A stretch of 64,000 nucleotides of DNA from Nocardia goodfellowii (GTDB lineage: Bacteria > Actinomycetota > Actinomycetes > Mycobacteriales > Mycobacteriaceae), in contig NZ_JAGGMR010000001.1 of NCBI RefSeq assembly GCF_017875645.1, forward strand, positions 6,820,001-6,884,000, given 5' to 3'. The notes beneath the pieces are model-generated. The model searched no databases, was not told the origin of the DNA, and worked only from the letters and a program-made list of their open reading frames with translations. A program made the translations under genes and the position numbers. Numbering within the stretch: position 1 is the first letter of the stretch; every line of letters begins with the position of its first letter. This document shows positions 1 through 19,418 of this stretch, piece after piece.

Positions 1-1
1 G

Positions 2-34
2 ACGACCGGTCGAGGTCGAGCCTACGACCGGTCG
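2..34. repeat. 11-bp direct repeat ACGACCGGTCG (two copies)
   Basis: ACGACCGGTCG occurs at 2-12 and again at 24-34, just beyond the argG stop codon. Each copy contains the 8-bp palindrome GACCGGTC, so the two can also pair with each other. It could be part of a terminator or an argG-argH spacer structure, but the neighbouring gene lies outside the window. Confidence 0.4.
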
Positions 35-43
35 CCCCGGTCG

Positions 44-1246
44 CTACTTCTGGTTCAGGTCGCGGCGCGCGGCGACCTTCGAGGACAGGCCGTGGATCTG
101 CACGAAGCCCTTGGCCAGCGACTGGTCGAAGGTGTCGCCCTCGTCGTAGGTGGCCAGGTTGAAGTCGTACAGCGACTGCTCGGAGCGACGGCCGTTGACC
201 ACCGCGGAGCCGCCGTGCAGCACCATCCGGATGTCGCCGGAGACACTCTGCTGGGTGTCGGCGATGAACGCGTCCAGGGCGCGCTTGAGCGGGGAGTACC
301 ACAGGCCGTCGTAGGCCAGCTCGCCCCAGCGCTGCTCGACCTGGCGCTTGTAGCGGCCGAGCTCGCGCTCGATGGTGACGTGCTCGAGCGCCTGGTGCGC
401 GGTGATCAGCGCGATCGCGCCCGGGGCCTCGTAGATCTCACGGCTCTTGATGCCGACGAGCCGGTCCTCCACCATGTCCAACCGGCCGATGCCCTGCCGG
501 CCGGCGCGATGGTTCAACTCGACGATGGCCTCGAGCACACTGACCGGCTTGCCGTCGATCGCGACCGGCACGCCCTTGTCGAAGGTGACGATGAGCTCGT
601 CGGGCGCCTCGAAGTTGACCGTCGGATCGGCGGTGTAGTCGTAGACGTCCTTGGTCGGGGCGTTCCACAGGTCCTCGAGGAAGCCGGTCTCGACGGCGCG
701 GCCCCACACGTTCTGGTCGATGGAGAACGGCGACTTCTTGGTGACGTTGATCGGGAGGTTGTTCTCCTCGGCGAAGGCGATGGCCTTCTCCCGGGTCCAG
801 GCGTAGTCGCGAACCGGGGCGATGACCTCCAGGTCGGGCGCGAGCGCGCCGATGCCGACCTCGAAGCGGACCTGGTCGTTACCCTTACCGGTGCAACCGT
901 GCGAGACGGTGGTGGCGTTGTGGAACTTCGCCGCCTCCACCAGGTGCTTGACGATCAGCGGGCGGCTGATCGCGGACACCAGCGGGTACTGGCCCATGTA
1001 CAGGGCGTTGGCCTGAATGGTGGGCAGGCAGTACTCGTCGGCGAACTCGTCGCGCGCGTCGACCACGATGGCCTCCACGGCGCCGCAGTCCAGCGCACGC
1101 TGGCGCACCACGTTCATGTCCTCGCCGCCCTGGCCCAGATCGATGGCGACCGCCACGACCTCGGCGCCGGTCTCCTTCGCGATCCAGCTGATGGCGACGG
1201 AGGTGTCAAGCCCACCGGAGTAGGCGAGTACGACGCGCTCGGACAT
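44..1246 (-). CDS. argG: argininosuccinate synthase
   Basis: ArgG ligates citrulline and aspartate using ATP to give argininosuccinate, the penultimate step of arginine synthesis in the cytoplasm. The 400-residue product has the usual family length. It begins [20 protein letters not shown], where SGGLDTS is the N-type PP-loop that binds ATP. Later motifs include [16 protein letters not shown], typical of ArgG. The ATG at 1246 is chosen because the family always starts a few residues before the PP-loop; an in-frame extension to 1450 would run through the ArgR operator. In most actinobacteria argG directly follows argR, but here about 9 kb of other genes separate them. It has its own promoter with an ArgR box at 1300-1334. 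argH would be expected to the left, outside the window. Confidence 0.97.
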   Translation of the reverse strand: MSERVVLAYSGGLDTSVAISWIAKETGAEVVAVAIDLGQGGEDMNVVRQRALDCGAVEAIVVDARDEFADEYCLPTIQANALYMGQYPLVSAISRPLIVKHLVEAAKFHNATTVSHGCTGKGNDQVRFEVGIGALAPDLEVIAPVRDYAWTREKAIAFAEENNLPINVTKKSPFSIDQNVWGRAVETGFLEDLWNAPTKDVYDYTADPTVNFEAPDELIVTFDKGVPVAIDGKPVSVLEAIVELNHRAGRQGIGRLDMVEDRLVGIKSREIYEAPGAIALITAHQALEHVTIERELGRYKRQVEQRWGELAYDGLWYSPLKRALDAFIADTQQSVSGDIRMVLHGGSAVVNGRRSEQSLYDFNLATYDEGDTFDQSLAKGFVQIHGLSSKVAARRDLNQK

Positions 1247-1299
1247 TTTCTCTGTGCTCCTCGGATGTGGTTGGTGGCGGCGCCCCCGTGCCGTTCTGC

Positions 1300-1334
1300 A
1301 AATGATTATGCACGATGCTGCAATCCCATTCATA
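1300..1334 (-). promoter_or_regulatory. tandem ArgR operator (ARG boxes) and promoter of argG
   Basis: On the minus strand this 35-bp block reads TATGAATG, 3 nt, TTGCA, 6 nt, TGCATAATCATTT. The same elements with the same spacing occur before argC (16410-16444). The halves TATGAATG/TTGCA and TGCATAATCATTT resemble two imperfect ARG-box palindromes. TATGAATG can serve as -35, and CATAAT is a good -10 about 17 nt downstream. Bound ArgR would then sit on the promoter. Transcription would start near 1294, giving a leader of roughly 50 nt. Operator function is inferred from the match and from argR nearby. Confidence 0.75.
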
Positions 1335-1459
1335 ATCGGGGTGCGGGGTTCGGGCGTTAACTCGCTGGGAGTGTCACGAGGCATCCCCTCTTCGCCAGCG
1401 TGGGCTCCGGTCCGGCCTCGTGGTCCTCGGTGCTGCGTTCTACCTGGCATGGTGGAGCA

Positions 1460-1495
1460 GGGTCCTGGTGACCGAGTAGATCTCGATCAGGACCC
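1460..1495. other. nested inverted repeat between argG and the toxin gene
   Basis: GGGTCCTG at 1460-1467 pairs with CAGGACCC at 1488-1495. Inside it CGAG (1473-1476) pairs with CTCG (1482-1485) around the loop TAGAT. The 424-base spacer 1247-1670 holds no convincing gene; it contains the argG operator, this hairpin and presumably the toxin promoter, which I could not place. The structure could be an operator, an antitermination site or an island boundary. Confidence 0.35.
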
Positions 1496-1670
1496 GCAAC
1501 ATTTTCGCCGGCCCGCGTAGCCGCCGCGTGCGTTGTCGCTCTTGATCTCCGGGGATGGCAATATTTCTCGCGATCGGATGGAACCGCCTCGACGCTGGTT
1601 GCGTCTTATCCAGATGTAGGCAGGTTCGGAGCCCGGAACGACGGGCGGCGTTGCGGGGAGGGTTGTCCGG

Positions 1671-7873
<6,203 letters not shown>

Positions 7874-7874
<1 letters not shown>

Positions 7875-8449
7875 TGACAACCAGTGATGCCCAAGCTGCG
7901 ATCAACTCGATTCGCGCGATCTTCTCCCGCACGGCGGAAGCTGGTTGGAAGCCAGATTCGGTAGTGCCGGCCACGGATGCGCAGATCGACGAGTGGGCCA
8001 GAGCTCAAGGATGCGAAGACATTCCCGTGGCTGTTCGCGAAGTTTTGCGCGTTCTGGGAACAGATCCCGGGATATGGCTGAAAGGCAGTTCATTCGGCAT
8101 CGGTCGCGTGACGCCCGAGTCGAAGAATCATGCTTTGGCCACCATCTCCCAGCTTGATGATGAGCTATTCGACTCATCAGGAATGCTTGTCATGGTCGAC
8201 CATCAAGCATACTTGTACAACGTTATCGACGGCGCCGATCTCGAGGATTCGAATCCACCGGTGTGGATAATCAGCGAGGGCCAGCCAGTAAGAATTGGAT
8301 GGCCATCCGTAACCACGTGGCTCGATAGCGCTGCCCCGTCCATCAGCGATTATCGATCACGTTTGAAATTGAAACGCCAGATAGGCAAAGATGTCCCGAG
8401 CTGGTGGGGTAAGCACTTCGATCTCGATCGACTGAGTTCACCTGAGTAG
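7874..8449 (+). CDS. SUKH (SMI1/KNR4-like) family immunity protein
   Basis: This 191-residue soluble protein begins at ATG 7874, sharing one base with the toxin stop (TGATG), so the two are translationally coupled. The N-terminal half reads WARAQGCEDIPVAVREVL, followed by a GxW-type segment (LGTDPGIWLKG), as in SMI1/KNR4 domains. SUKH proteins are the commonest immunity proteins beside polymorphic toxins, especially nuclease and deaminase tips. The position directly after the C-terminal deaminase-like domain suggests it neutralises that domain rather than the internal TNT. The gene is visibly richer in A/T than the arg genes, like the end of the toxin gene, consistent with exchange of tip and immunity as one unit. 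There is no signal peptide or membrane segment. Confidence 0.75.
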
Positions 8450-8477
8450 GCGGCTCGAGAATCAAGGAAGGCCGATT

Positions 8478-9215
8478 ATGAATTTTGGGGAGTTGGAGAC
8501 TATCGCCCGGGCACTGGGCATGCCCGAGTCAGAGGCTGGGATCGGGAGGAGGCGCGAGGACGCGTTCTGCGTCACCGAAGAAGACGGCGTCTACATGGTC
8601 TATTGGTACGAGCGCGGAAGCAAGATCGACCGCTGCGTCTACGAGACCGAGGCCTCGGCGTGCTACGGGTTCCTAGGCTTGATCGGTGGGGCGTTGCGCG
8701 GTTCGCAGCCGCTGGAGCCAGGTCGGGGGACGGCGGGATCGGTTGGCGGTGTGCCATTTTCACATTCGGCAGTGCAAGCTTTGGTCGATGGTGATGTTTA
8801 TGGCGGGTTGGGGGAACAGCCTTGGGTTCAGCAGTTCGTGGTCCCCGAGGACGTTGCCGAGCCCGTAGGGCAGCGTCGATTGATTTGGCCCGACCGCAAC
8901 CGGCATCCCGATGGTTTCGCTGCTTCGGACGGCCGTGCACCCATCCGCTTGGAACCCGGCCGGATCGTGGACTCGTTCGGCACTACGTTCAGCAAGTTGC
9001 TCTACGACATCTCCACCCCGCTCAGCGCTCGCTCCTTGCCGGTCGACTATCTACATTCCGGCTACCGGCGCTGGCAGGTGAAGACGCAGACTCCTGTGTG
9101 GGCGGGACCGGTCGCCCCGTGGTTCGGGCAGCCCGGCGGCGGCGAACAGTTCTTCACACTCATGCCGATCGTCGACTTGGTCGGCGCCGGATTCATCGAG
9201 GAGGTCGCGCTGTGA
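8478..9215 (+). CDS. orphan TNT-domain protein with fused immunity-like N-terminal domain
   Basis: 245 residues, ATG at 8478 after AAGGAAG. Residues ~1-75 contain VYMVYWYERGSKIDRC, closely matching the separate 91-residue protein encoded next (SVFYYERGSRTENL). Residues ~100-245 are a TNT (DUF4237) domain with ARSLP and VAPWFGQPGGGEQ (Gln224). Compared with the TNT domain in the giant toxin, DRFG has become DSFG (Ser166) and the YH position has become Tyr-Arg (Arg197), 27 residues before the Gln in both proteins. Those positions correspond, as far as I can align them, to an NAD-binding Arg and the essential His of CpnT TNT, so catalysis is doubtful. It has no secretion domain of its own. It could be a displaced toxin tip, a decoy, or a regulatory fusion. 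Confidence 0.75.
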   Translation: MNFGELETIARALGMPESEAGIGRRREDAFCVTEEDGVYMVYWYERGSKIDRCVYETEASACYGFLGLIGGALRGSQPLEPGRGTAGSVGGVPFSHSAVQALVDGDVYGGLGEQPWVQQFVVPEDVAEPVGQRRLIWPDRNRHPDGFAASDGRAPIRLEPGRIVDSFGTTFSKLLYDISTPLSARSLPVDYLHSGYRRWQVKTQTPVWAGPVAPWFGQPGGGEQFFTLMPIVDLVGAGFIEEVAL

Positions 9216-9487
9216 CCAGCGGCGGAATTTTCGACCAGAACCCCACCAGCCAGCTCACTACATTCTCCCACGTTCCGACCCCCGAATCCCTTGTCTCCGA
9301 AGGCAAACTCCAAGAACAGTCCTGGTGCCTGATCCAGGGCGACGACGGCTGGTGGAGCGTCTTCTACTACGAACGCGGTTCTCGCACCGAGAATCTCGGT
9401 CGCGCCAACGACCGCCGGGCCGCGCTCCGGCTGCTCGGCGGGCGTCTGCTCTATACCGACATTCTCAACCGAGCTCCCCGGGCTTGA
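9212..9487 (+). CDS. small immunity-like protein of the TNT island (YERGS family)
   Basis: 91 residues from GTG 9212, overlapping the preceding stop (GTGA), so it is translationally coupled to the orphan TNT gene. The core SWCLIQ-DDGWWSVFYYERGS, followed by a helix ending LRLLGGRLLY, matches residues ~15-75 of the upstream fusion protein. Such short Tyr-Glu-Arg-Gly proteins accompany TNT/DUF4237 genes in actinobacteria as I recall them, which suggests an antitoxin or chaperone role. Direct evidence here is only the coupling and the homology. It has no signal peptide or membrane segment. The gene ends 19 bases from the convergent methyltransferase stop, with no terminator visible between them. 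Confidence 0.6.
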   Translation: MTSGGIFDQNPTSQLTTFSHVPTPESLVSEGKLQEQSWCLIQGDDGWWSVFYYERGSRTENLGRANDRRAALRLLGGRLLYTDILNRAPRA

Positions 9488-9506
9488 TCGAGGCCGGTCG
9501 ACCGGG

Positions 9507-10313
9507 TCAGAAGTCGAGGCGATAGGAGATGGCCATGCGGCGGAGGAGGCCGATGCGGCGACCGACGGCCATGGACAGGCGGTAGCTGAGGTCGAGCTTG
9601 GAGGCGTCGAGGTCGAAAGCGCTGAGGGCGGTGCGGACCCGCAGGCGGGGGTGGATGGCTTCGAGGTCGGCGGGGGTGTCGATGCCCCAGTGCAGCGTGG
9701 AGCCGGATTTGCGGACAACCGCGTTGATCTTCTGGAGTTTGATGCCGGTGCGGCTGAAGCCGTCGAAGAGGAACTGGCCGGCGGGGAAGCGGTCGACGAT
9801 GCGGCGGAAGAGGTCTCGGCCCGGTTCCTCCGCCAGATACATGGTGACGCCCTCGGCGATGACGAGCACGGGCAGGTCGGCGGGGATCCGCTCGACCCAG
9901 TCGGCTGGGGTCAGTGCGGTGGCGATCAGTTCGTAGCCGGGCCGTTCCGGGTAGAGCTCGGGACGCAATTCGATGACATCCGGGAAATCGATGTCGTACC
10001 AGCGGATTCCAGGGCCGGGGTCGATGCGGTAGACGCGGGTGTCGAGGCCACAACCCAGATGCAGCACGGTGGCTTCGGAGTGTTCGGCGAGGAATTCGCG
10101 GGCCCAGGTGTCGAAGTGCAGGCTGCGGAGGGCGACGGTCGCGGCGTCGGATTTGCGCAGGCCGGTCTCGGATTTGTCGAAGTCGATCTGCTCGACGGCG
10201 CGTAAGGCCATGGTGTCGTGCAGAACCGAGTTCGGGGACTGGGCGTCGAGAGCCTTGCCATAAAGGGTCGCGAGCATGGTCGCCTGCGGCCCGGACAAAC
10301 TGATCTTGGCCAT
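9507..10313 (-). CDS. class I SAM-dependent methyltransferase, PPM1/LCMT-like family
   Basis: 268 residues, ATG at 10313. Motif I is VLHLGCGLDTRVYRI, followed by WYDIDFPDVIELR, the signature of the leucine-carboxyl-methyltransferase-like family common in Nocardia and mycobacteria. Later EGVTMYL fits motif IV of the same family. The substrate is unknown; members act on polyketides or protein C-termini. It lies between the toxin island (convergent) and argR (same strand, about 200 bases upstream), so it belongs to neither operon with certainty. Nothing recognisable was found in the 10314-10514 spacer. Confidence 0.85.
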   Translation of the reverse strand: MAKISLSGPQATMLATLYGKALDAQSPNSVLHDTMALRAVEQIDFDKSETGLRKSDAATVALRSLHFDTWAREFLAEHSEATVLHLGCGLDTRVYRIDPGPGIRWYDIDFPDVIELRPELYPERPGYELIATALTPADWVERIPADLPVLVIAEGVTMYLAEEPGRDLFRRIVDRFPAGQFLFDGFSRTGIKLQKINAVVRKSGSTLHWGIDTPADLEAIHPRLRVRTALSAFDLDASKLDLSYRLSMAVGRRIGLLRRMAISYRLDF

Positions 10314-10514
10314 GCCGCCACGGTACGCCGCGACGGCGGAGGCGGTCGACTACCGCGCTACCAACCCGAGCGCCATGGCCGCGACAGCGTCGGCGTGCCC
10401 CGAGAGTTCACAGTGCTTGTGCGTCGACCGGCAACAGGCCGGATTCCCTCGGCACGATCGGAATTCAACTATGCCAGAGTTCAGATGAGCGAAATCGATC
10501 ATGCTGTAGTAAAT

Positions 10515-11027
10515 TCAGGCCAGTGCCTCGATCTTCGCGGCCAGTTCGGCACCGGTGAGGGGTTCGCGGGCGATGACGGCGATGGTGTCGTCGCCCGCGA
10601 TGGTGCCGACGATGAACGGGAGCGAGGCACGGTCGAGGGCGCTGGCCAGGAAGTGAGCGGCGCCGGGCGGGGTGCGCAGCACGGCGATATTGCCGGAGGC
10701 GTCGGTGGAGACGAGCAGATCACCCAGCAGTTTCGACAGGCGGTCGGTGCCGCCGGTGACGCCGCGGACAGGACTGCCGTCCTCGGGGACCACATAGACC
10801 CCGGCGCCGCCGTCCGCGGCACGCAGCTTCACGGCGCCGAGTTCGTCGAGGTCACGGGAGAGGGTGGCCTGGGTGGTCTCGATGCCTTCGGCGGCGAGCA
10901 GCGCGGCCAGTTCGGTCTGGCTGCGGACGGCGTGCGCGGACAGCAGTTCGATGATGCGGGATTGTCGCCCGGCGCGGGTTCGGGCGATCGCGGGCCCCTT
11001 GCCCGGATCGGCCGTGGCGGCGCTCAC
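10515..11027 (-). CDS. argR: arginine repressor ArgR
   Basis: ArgR is an arginine-dependent hexameric repressor of arg genes. The 170 residues show an N-terminal winged helix ([14 protein letters not shown], then [18 protein letters not shown], the recognition region) and a C-terminal oligomerisation/arginine-binding domain ([18 protein letters not shown], which supplies the GTIAGDDT motif). The start is a GTG at 11027, 51 bases after argF, so it is the last gene of the argCJBDF transcript on this side. The two tandem operators found before argC and argG are its expected targets. argG does not follow directly, unlike the usual actinobacterial order. Confidence 0.96.
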   Translation of the reverse strand: MSAATADPGKGPAIARTRAGRQSRIIELLSAHAVRSQTELAALLAAEGIETTQATLSRDLDELGAVKLRAADGGAGVYVVPEDGSPVRGVTGGTDRLSKLLGDLLVSTDASGNIAVLRTPPGAAHFLASALDRASLPFIVGTIAGDDTIAVIAREPLTGAELAAKIEALA

Positions 11028-11078
11028 GCTCGTACCTCGAGGGCGCCGAGATCGGATTCCTCAGCGCCCCTGGTTCGC

Positions 11079-13215
<2,137 letters not shown>

Positions 13216-13219
<4 letters not shown>

Positions 13220-14123
13220 GATTTCGTTCCGTCCGGTGCGCCGACCGGCGTCACCATTGTTCCGATTCCTTCTCCGGTGAACAGTTCCAGCAGTACCGAA
13301 TGCGGCACCCGCCCGTCGATGACGTGCGCGGTCGGCACGCCGCCCTGGACGGCGCGCAAACACGCTTCCATCTTCGGCACCATGCCCGCATCCAAGCGCG
13401 GCAGCAACTTCGCCAATTCGTCGGCGTCGATGCGCGAGGTCAGCGAGGAGCGGTCCGGCCAATCGGTGTAGAGGCCCTCGACATCGGTCAGCACGACCAA
13501 TTTCTCCGCGCCGATGCCCTCGGCCAGCGCGGCGGCCGCGGTGTCGGCGTTGATGTTGTGCACCACACCGCCGGCGTCCGGCGCGATGGTGGACACCACC
13601 GGAATCCGGCCTGCCGCGATGAGATCCAGCACGGCGTCCGGATTCACCTCGGTCACGTCGCCGACCAGGCCGATATCGGTGGCGATGCCCGCCACATCCA
13701 CGGTGCGCCGGGTCGCGGTGAACAGATGCGCGTCCTCACCGGAGATACCTACCGCGTACGGGCCGTGCGCGTTGATCAAGCCGACCAGTTCCCGGCCGAC
13801 CTGACCGAAGAGCACCATCCGCACCACATCCATGACCTCGGGTGTGGTGACCCGGAAGCCGCCGCGGAATTCTCCTTGCAGGCCCAGCTTTTTCAGCATC
13901 GCGCTGATCTGCGGGCCGCCACCGTGCACCACGACCGGGTGCACCCCGACGGTGCGCAGAAAAGCCATGTCGGCGGCGAAGGCCCGCTTGAGTTCATCGT
14001 CGATCATGGCGTTGCCGCCGTACTTCACCACGACGATCTTGTCGCGGAACTTCTGCAGCCAGGGCAGGGCGCCGGCCAGGACATGTGCCTTGTCCAGCGC
14101 CGAAAGGCTGTGCAGCACATCGG

Positions 14124-14127
<4 letters not shown>
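13216..14127 (-). CDS. argB: acetylglutamate kinase
   Basis: ArgB phosphorylates N-acetylglutamate, normally the arginine-feedback-regulated step. 303 residues. The amino-acid-kinase signature is clear: [10 protein letters not shown] near the N-terminus, [10 protein letters not shown] (glycine-rich phosphate loop), VVSTIAPD and [12 protein letters not shown]. The N-terminal helix region ([16 protein letters not shown]) is of the type seen in arginine-sensitive hexameric NAGKs, so allosteric feedback is likely. It overlaps argJ upstream and argD downstream by four bases each. Confidence 0.97.
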
Positions 14128-16439
<2,312 letters not shown>

Positions 16440-16444
<5 letters not shown>

Positions 16445-17681
16445 CGCGGGGCTCGACGGTCGATAGCTCTCGCTCGCCGATCACGCGGGCCAGCAGCGGG
16501 AACAGCAGGACCGTCGTCGCGCCGGCGGCCACCAGAACCGACGCGAGATCGGCTCCCATCAAACCCGAACCGGTCGCCACCTGGGTAACCGCGACGATGA
16601 TCGGCAAACCGGTCGCCGCGTACAGCGCCAGTTGCGCCCGCTCCCGCGCAGTCGGCAAATTCGCGCCGTGCGGGACATACCGCTCGCTCAACCACACCGG
16701 CAGCCCGCGGGCGATCGCGATGGAGAGCACGAACGACGCCCACAGCACCGGATGGCTCAGCACCGCGGAGATATCGATGCCCATTCCCGACACCACGAAG
16801 AACACCGGGATGAGCAACCCGAATCCGATGGCCTCCAGCGCGGAATCGACCTCCGGATGCGCGTCGGTGATCATCCCGCGCAACACCACACCCGCCGCGA
16901 ACGCACCGAGCACCACATCGAGGTCGAAGGTCTCGGCGACCGCCATCAGCACCAGCAGCAACAGAAACACGCCACGCACCGGCAACTGCGCGGTGCCGCC
17001 GCCCATCCCGCGCAATGCCCGGCCTAGCCACGGCGACTTCTGGAAGACACGCTGCGGCACGAACCCGATCCACGCGGCAGCGACGGCGAATATCAGCAGC
17101 ACCACGACCGCGGCCAGCGGACTGCGGCTGGTGAGCAGCACCGACATCGCCACGATCGGCGCCAGCTCGCCGACCGCGCCGTGCGCGAGCACCGCCTGCC
17201 CCAGTGGCTGGTCCAGGAAACCGGCCTGCTTGACGATCGGCAGCAGCGTGCCGAGCGCGGTGGAGGTCATCGCGATAGCCACCGCCACCTTGGCGGTGAA
17301 CCCGGTCTCCGCGCCGGAATCGAGCAGCACCGCCGCGCTCACCAGCAGGAACGCGAAGATCAGACAGCCCGCCCACACCAGCCACGCGGTACGTCCCGGC
17401 TTGCCGCGCAACAGCTTCGGATCGAGTTCGTAGCCTGCCAGCAGGAACAGCATGCCGAGCCCGAGTTCACTGAGCAGATCGACGCCGCCGCCGGTACCCG
17501 CCCACGCCAGGGCGTTCGGGCCGATGATCGCGCCGAGGAGCAGCAGGATCACCACGTCGGGGATATAGCCGTGCAATAACCGGGAGACGATCGGACCGAG
17601 GACGGCGATCAGGGCGATCAAGAACAGCGAGGTGATCGCCGTCGGGTGCACTACCTCCTGAGCCGCGCCGAGCAGGTCCAT
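16440..17681 (-). CDS. cation:proton antiporter, CPA2/Kef family membrane domain
   Basis: 413 residues with about 12 hydrophobic segments, beginning at ATG 17681. Segments such as VILLLLGAIIGPNALAW, LGLGMLFLLAGYELDP and FDLDVVLGAFAAGVVLRG are typical of Kef/NapA-type Na+(K+)/H+ exchangers. LAGYELD matches the conserved LAGLELD region. There is no C-terminal TrkA-N/RCK domain, so it is the transporter module only. It would adjust pH or cation balance across the inner membrane. Its stop codon lies inside the argC promoter, so read-through into argC is possible. A (GTTGCC)12 tract lies about 120 bases upstream of its start. Confidence 0.9.
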
Positions 17682-17803
17682 TGACCGATACTGGCATATC
17701 GAGCGGGGGAATCGGCGGCTGCGACATCAGGCTGAGACCGATTTTGCTGGACAATAGCCATCGAATCTCCTCGTCCAGACCGGCGCAGTCGGGTCGACGC
17801 ACG

Positions 17804-17878
<75 letters not shown>

Positions 17879-17885
17879 AGATCGT

Positions 17886-18593
17886 TCAACGTAGCGCCGC
17901 AGACTGGATGTCCAGCAGCTCCGCGAGGCCGTCCGCACCGCGGGGCGTGACCCGGACCGCGCGGCCGGTCCCGCTCCCCTGCACCCAGTCCAGGTCACGC
18001 AGGCGGCGGCAGAGCTGCGCGCCTGCCGCGCCGCCGAGATGGGTGCGGCGTTCGGTCCAGTCCAGGCATGGTCTCGCCAGCGGACGGCGGCCCTTCCGGA
18101 GTTCGGCGGCGTCCACGCCGAGCGGGCCGGTGAACCAGGCCAGGCCCGCGTCGGTGAGCGCGAAGCCGGTGCCCGGATCGAGCAGGTCGCGGGCGATCAT
18201 GGCGTCGGTGATCGCGACGCCGAGGCGTCCGGCGAGGTGGTCGTAACACGTGCGGCCACGAGCCAGGGCCGCGGTGGCAGTGGCCGCGCGCAGCGAGGAC
18301 ACCGTCGGCCGCGGCGGCTCGAACTGCCCGACCATCGCCTCCAGGAGTTCGGCGACCCGAGGACCGGCCAATTGGACGTAGCGGTGTCTACCTTGGCGAC
18401 GTTCGACCAGCAGACCACCCGTCATCAACCGATTGAGATGTTCGGTCGCGGTCGACGGTGCGACTCCGGCGTGACGCGCGAGTTCGCCCGCGGTCCAGGC
18501 GCGGCCGTCCAGCAGCGCCAGGCAGATTTCGGCCCGGGTCGGGTCGGCCAGCAGGGCGGCCAGTCCGGCCAGGTCAGCGCCGCGAGTGTGCAT
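17886..18593 (-). CDS. ArsR-type winged-helix transcriptional regulator
   Basis: 235 residues from ATG 18593. The N-terminal ~85 residues form an ArsR winged helix: LAALLADPTRAEICLALLDG, then ELARHAGVAPSTATEHLNRL (recognition helix) and LLVERRQGRHRYVQLAG (wing). A ~140-residue C-terminal extension, with CYDHLAGRLGVAI and a final DWVQGSGTGRAVRVTPRG, is typical of actinobacterial long ArsR proteins. No paired-Cys metal site is seen, so metal sensing is unlikely. It is divergent from the P450-like/PEP-mutase pair with only 64 bases between starts, so it probably controls them and itself. An alternative start 36 bases upstream is open. Confidence 0.85.
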   Translation of the reverse strand: MHTRGADLAGLAALLADPTRAEICLALLDGRAWTAGELARHAGVAPSTATEHLNRLMTGGLLVERRQGRHRYVQLAGPRVAELLEAMVGQFEPPRPTVSSLRAATATAALARGRTCYDHLAGRLGVAITDAMIARDLLDPGTGFALTDAGLAWFTGPLGVDAAELRKGRRPLARPCLDWTERRTHLGGAAGAQLCRRLRDLDWVQGSGTGRAVRVTPRGADGLAELLDIQSAALR

Positions 18594-18657
18594 GCGTCCA
18601 GGATGCGACGCCGATCTTTCGGCCGCCACCGAAACAACGTCGAGCTACGTTCACGAC

Positions 18658-19416
18658 ATGGACCCGACGCTGCCGCTGATCACCGACCCCGAGCGAGCAC
18701 GCGAGGTGCTGACCCACTGCCCCATGCCCCCGGTCCGTCCCGATGCGGCAAGTGGGATCGCATGGCTGCGGGCCCAGGTTCCGCGCTTCAGCAATGGTGC
18801 CGAGCACCGGCGCAGACATGCACTGGTGCTGGCGGAACTGGATCGGCTCGACCCGTCCGCACTGCGAATCGCGGCCCGGACCGCCGAGGGGCCACTGGCG
18901 CACGTACAGGTGCTCGCTGACGCACTCGGGTTGCGAGGCGTTTCCGTCGCGGCGGTGGAAGTCGTTGCCGCACACTATCAACCGCATATTCCGCCGACTC
19001 CCGAGGCGGACGCGGCGGTCGCGGAACTCGTCGCGGCCTGCGGGGGTGTCGCCGACGAGACGACCGCGGCGCGTATCTCCCTGCTGGTGCAGGCCTGCCC
19101 GGCTACGGCGGCCTTGCTGGCGAACGTCCGGACCGTGCGCGCAGACATCGCCGAGCACGGCTGGGCGACGAAAGCGCTCGAATCCGCGCTCGCCCAGCGA
19201 CCTCCGGTACCTCGGACCCGTCGCGTCGTCGACGGCAACCTGGTCGACATCGATCTGACCCGAGACGGGCTGAGTTTCGGCGCGGGACCACATATGTGCC
19301 CGGGGCGAGCGCACGCGCTGGCGATCGCCGCGGGCATTCTCGAAGCGGCACCGCCGCGCATTTTCGATCCGGCCGGGCCCGTTGTGCCCGGAGCACCCTC
19401 CGAAACGAAAAGGTAG
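18658..19416 (+). CDS. short cytochrome P450-like protein (heme-ligand motif retained)
   Basis: 252 residues, about 60% of a normal P450. The C-terminal part has LSFGAGPHMCPGRAHALAIA, which fits FGxGxHxCxG with the axial Cys, and downstream helix L. The middle is helical. I cannot find the ExxR (helix K) pair or a full helix I, so the monooxygenase core is incomplete. No frameshift or adjacent remainder is visible, so it looks like a compact family member rather than a broken gene. It begins at ATG 18658 and ends two bases before the next gene, so both are surely one operon. Divergent ArsR suggests regulated expression. It may bind heme or be a degenerate P450 with another role. Confidence 0.7.
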   Translation: MDPTLPLITDPERAREVLTHCPMPPVRPDAASGIAWLRAQVPRFSNGAEHRRRHALVLAELDRLDPSALRIAARTAEGPLAHVQVLADALGLRGVSVAAVEVVAAHYQPHIPPTPEADAAVAELVAACGGVADETTAARISLLVQACPATAALLANVRTVRADIAEHGWATKALESALAQRPPVPRTRRVVDGNLVDIDLTRDGLSFGAGPHMCPGRAHALAIAAGILEAAPPRIFDPAGPVVPGAPSETKR

Positions 19417-19418
19417 AC

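Noticed and set aside
92..1360. 422-residue plus-strand frame opposite argG
   Set aside because: It is the antisense shadow of argG: codon-position GC bias fits the minus strand and the translation has no domain.
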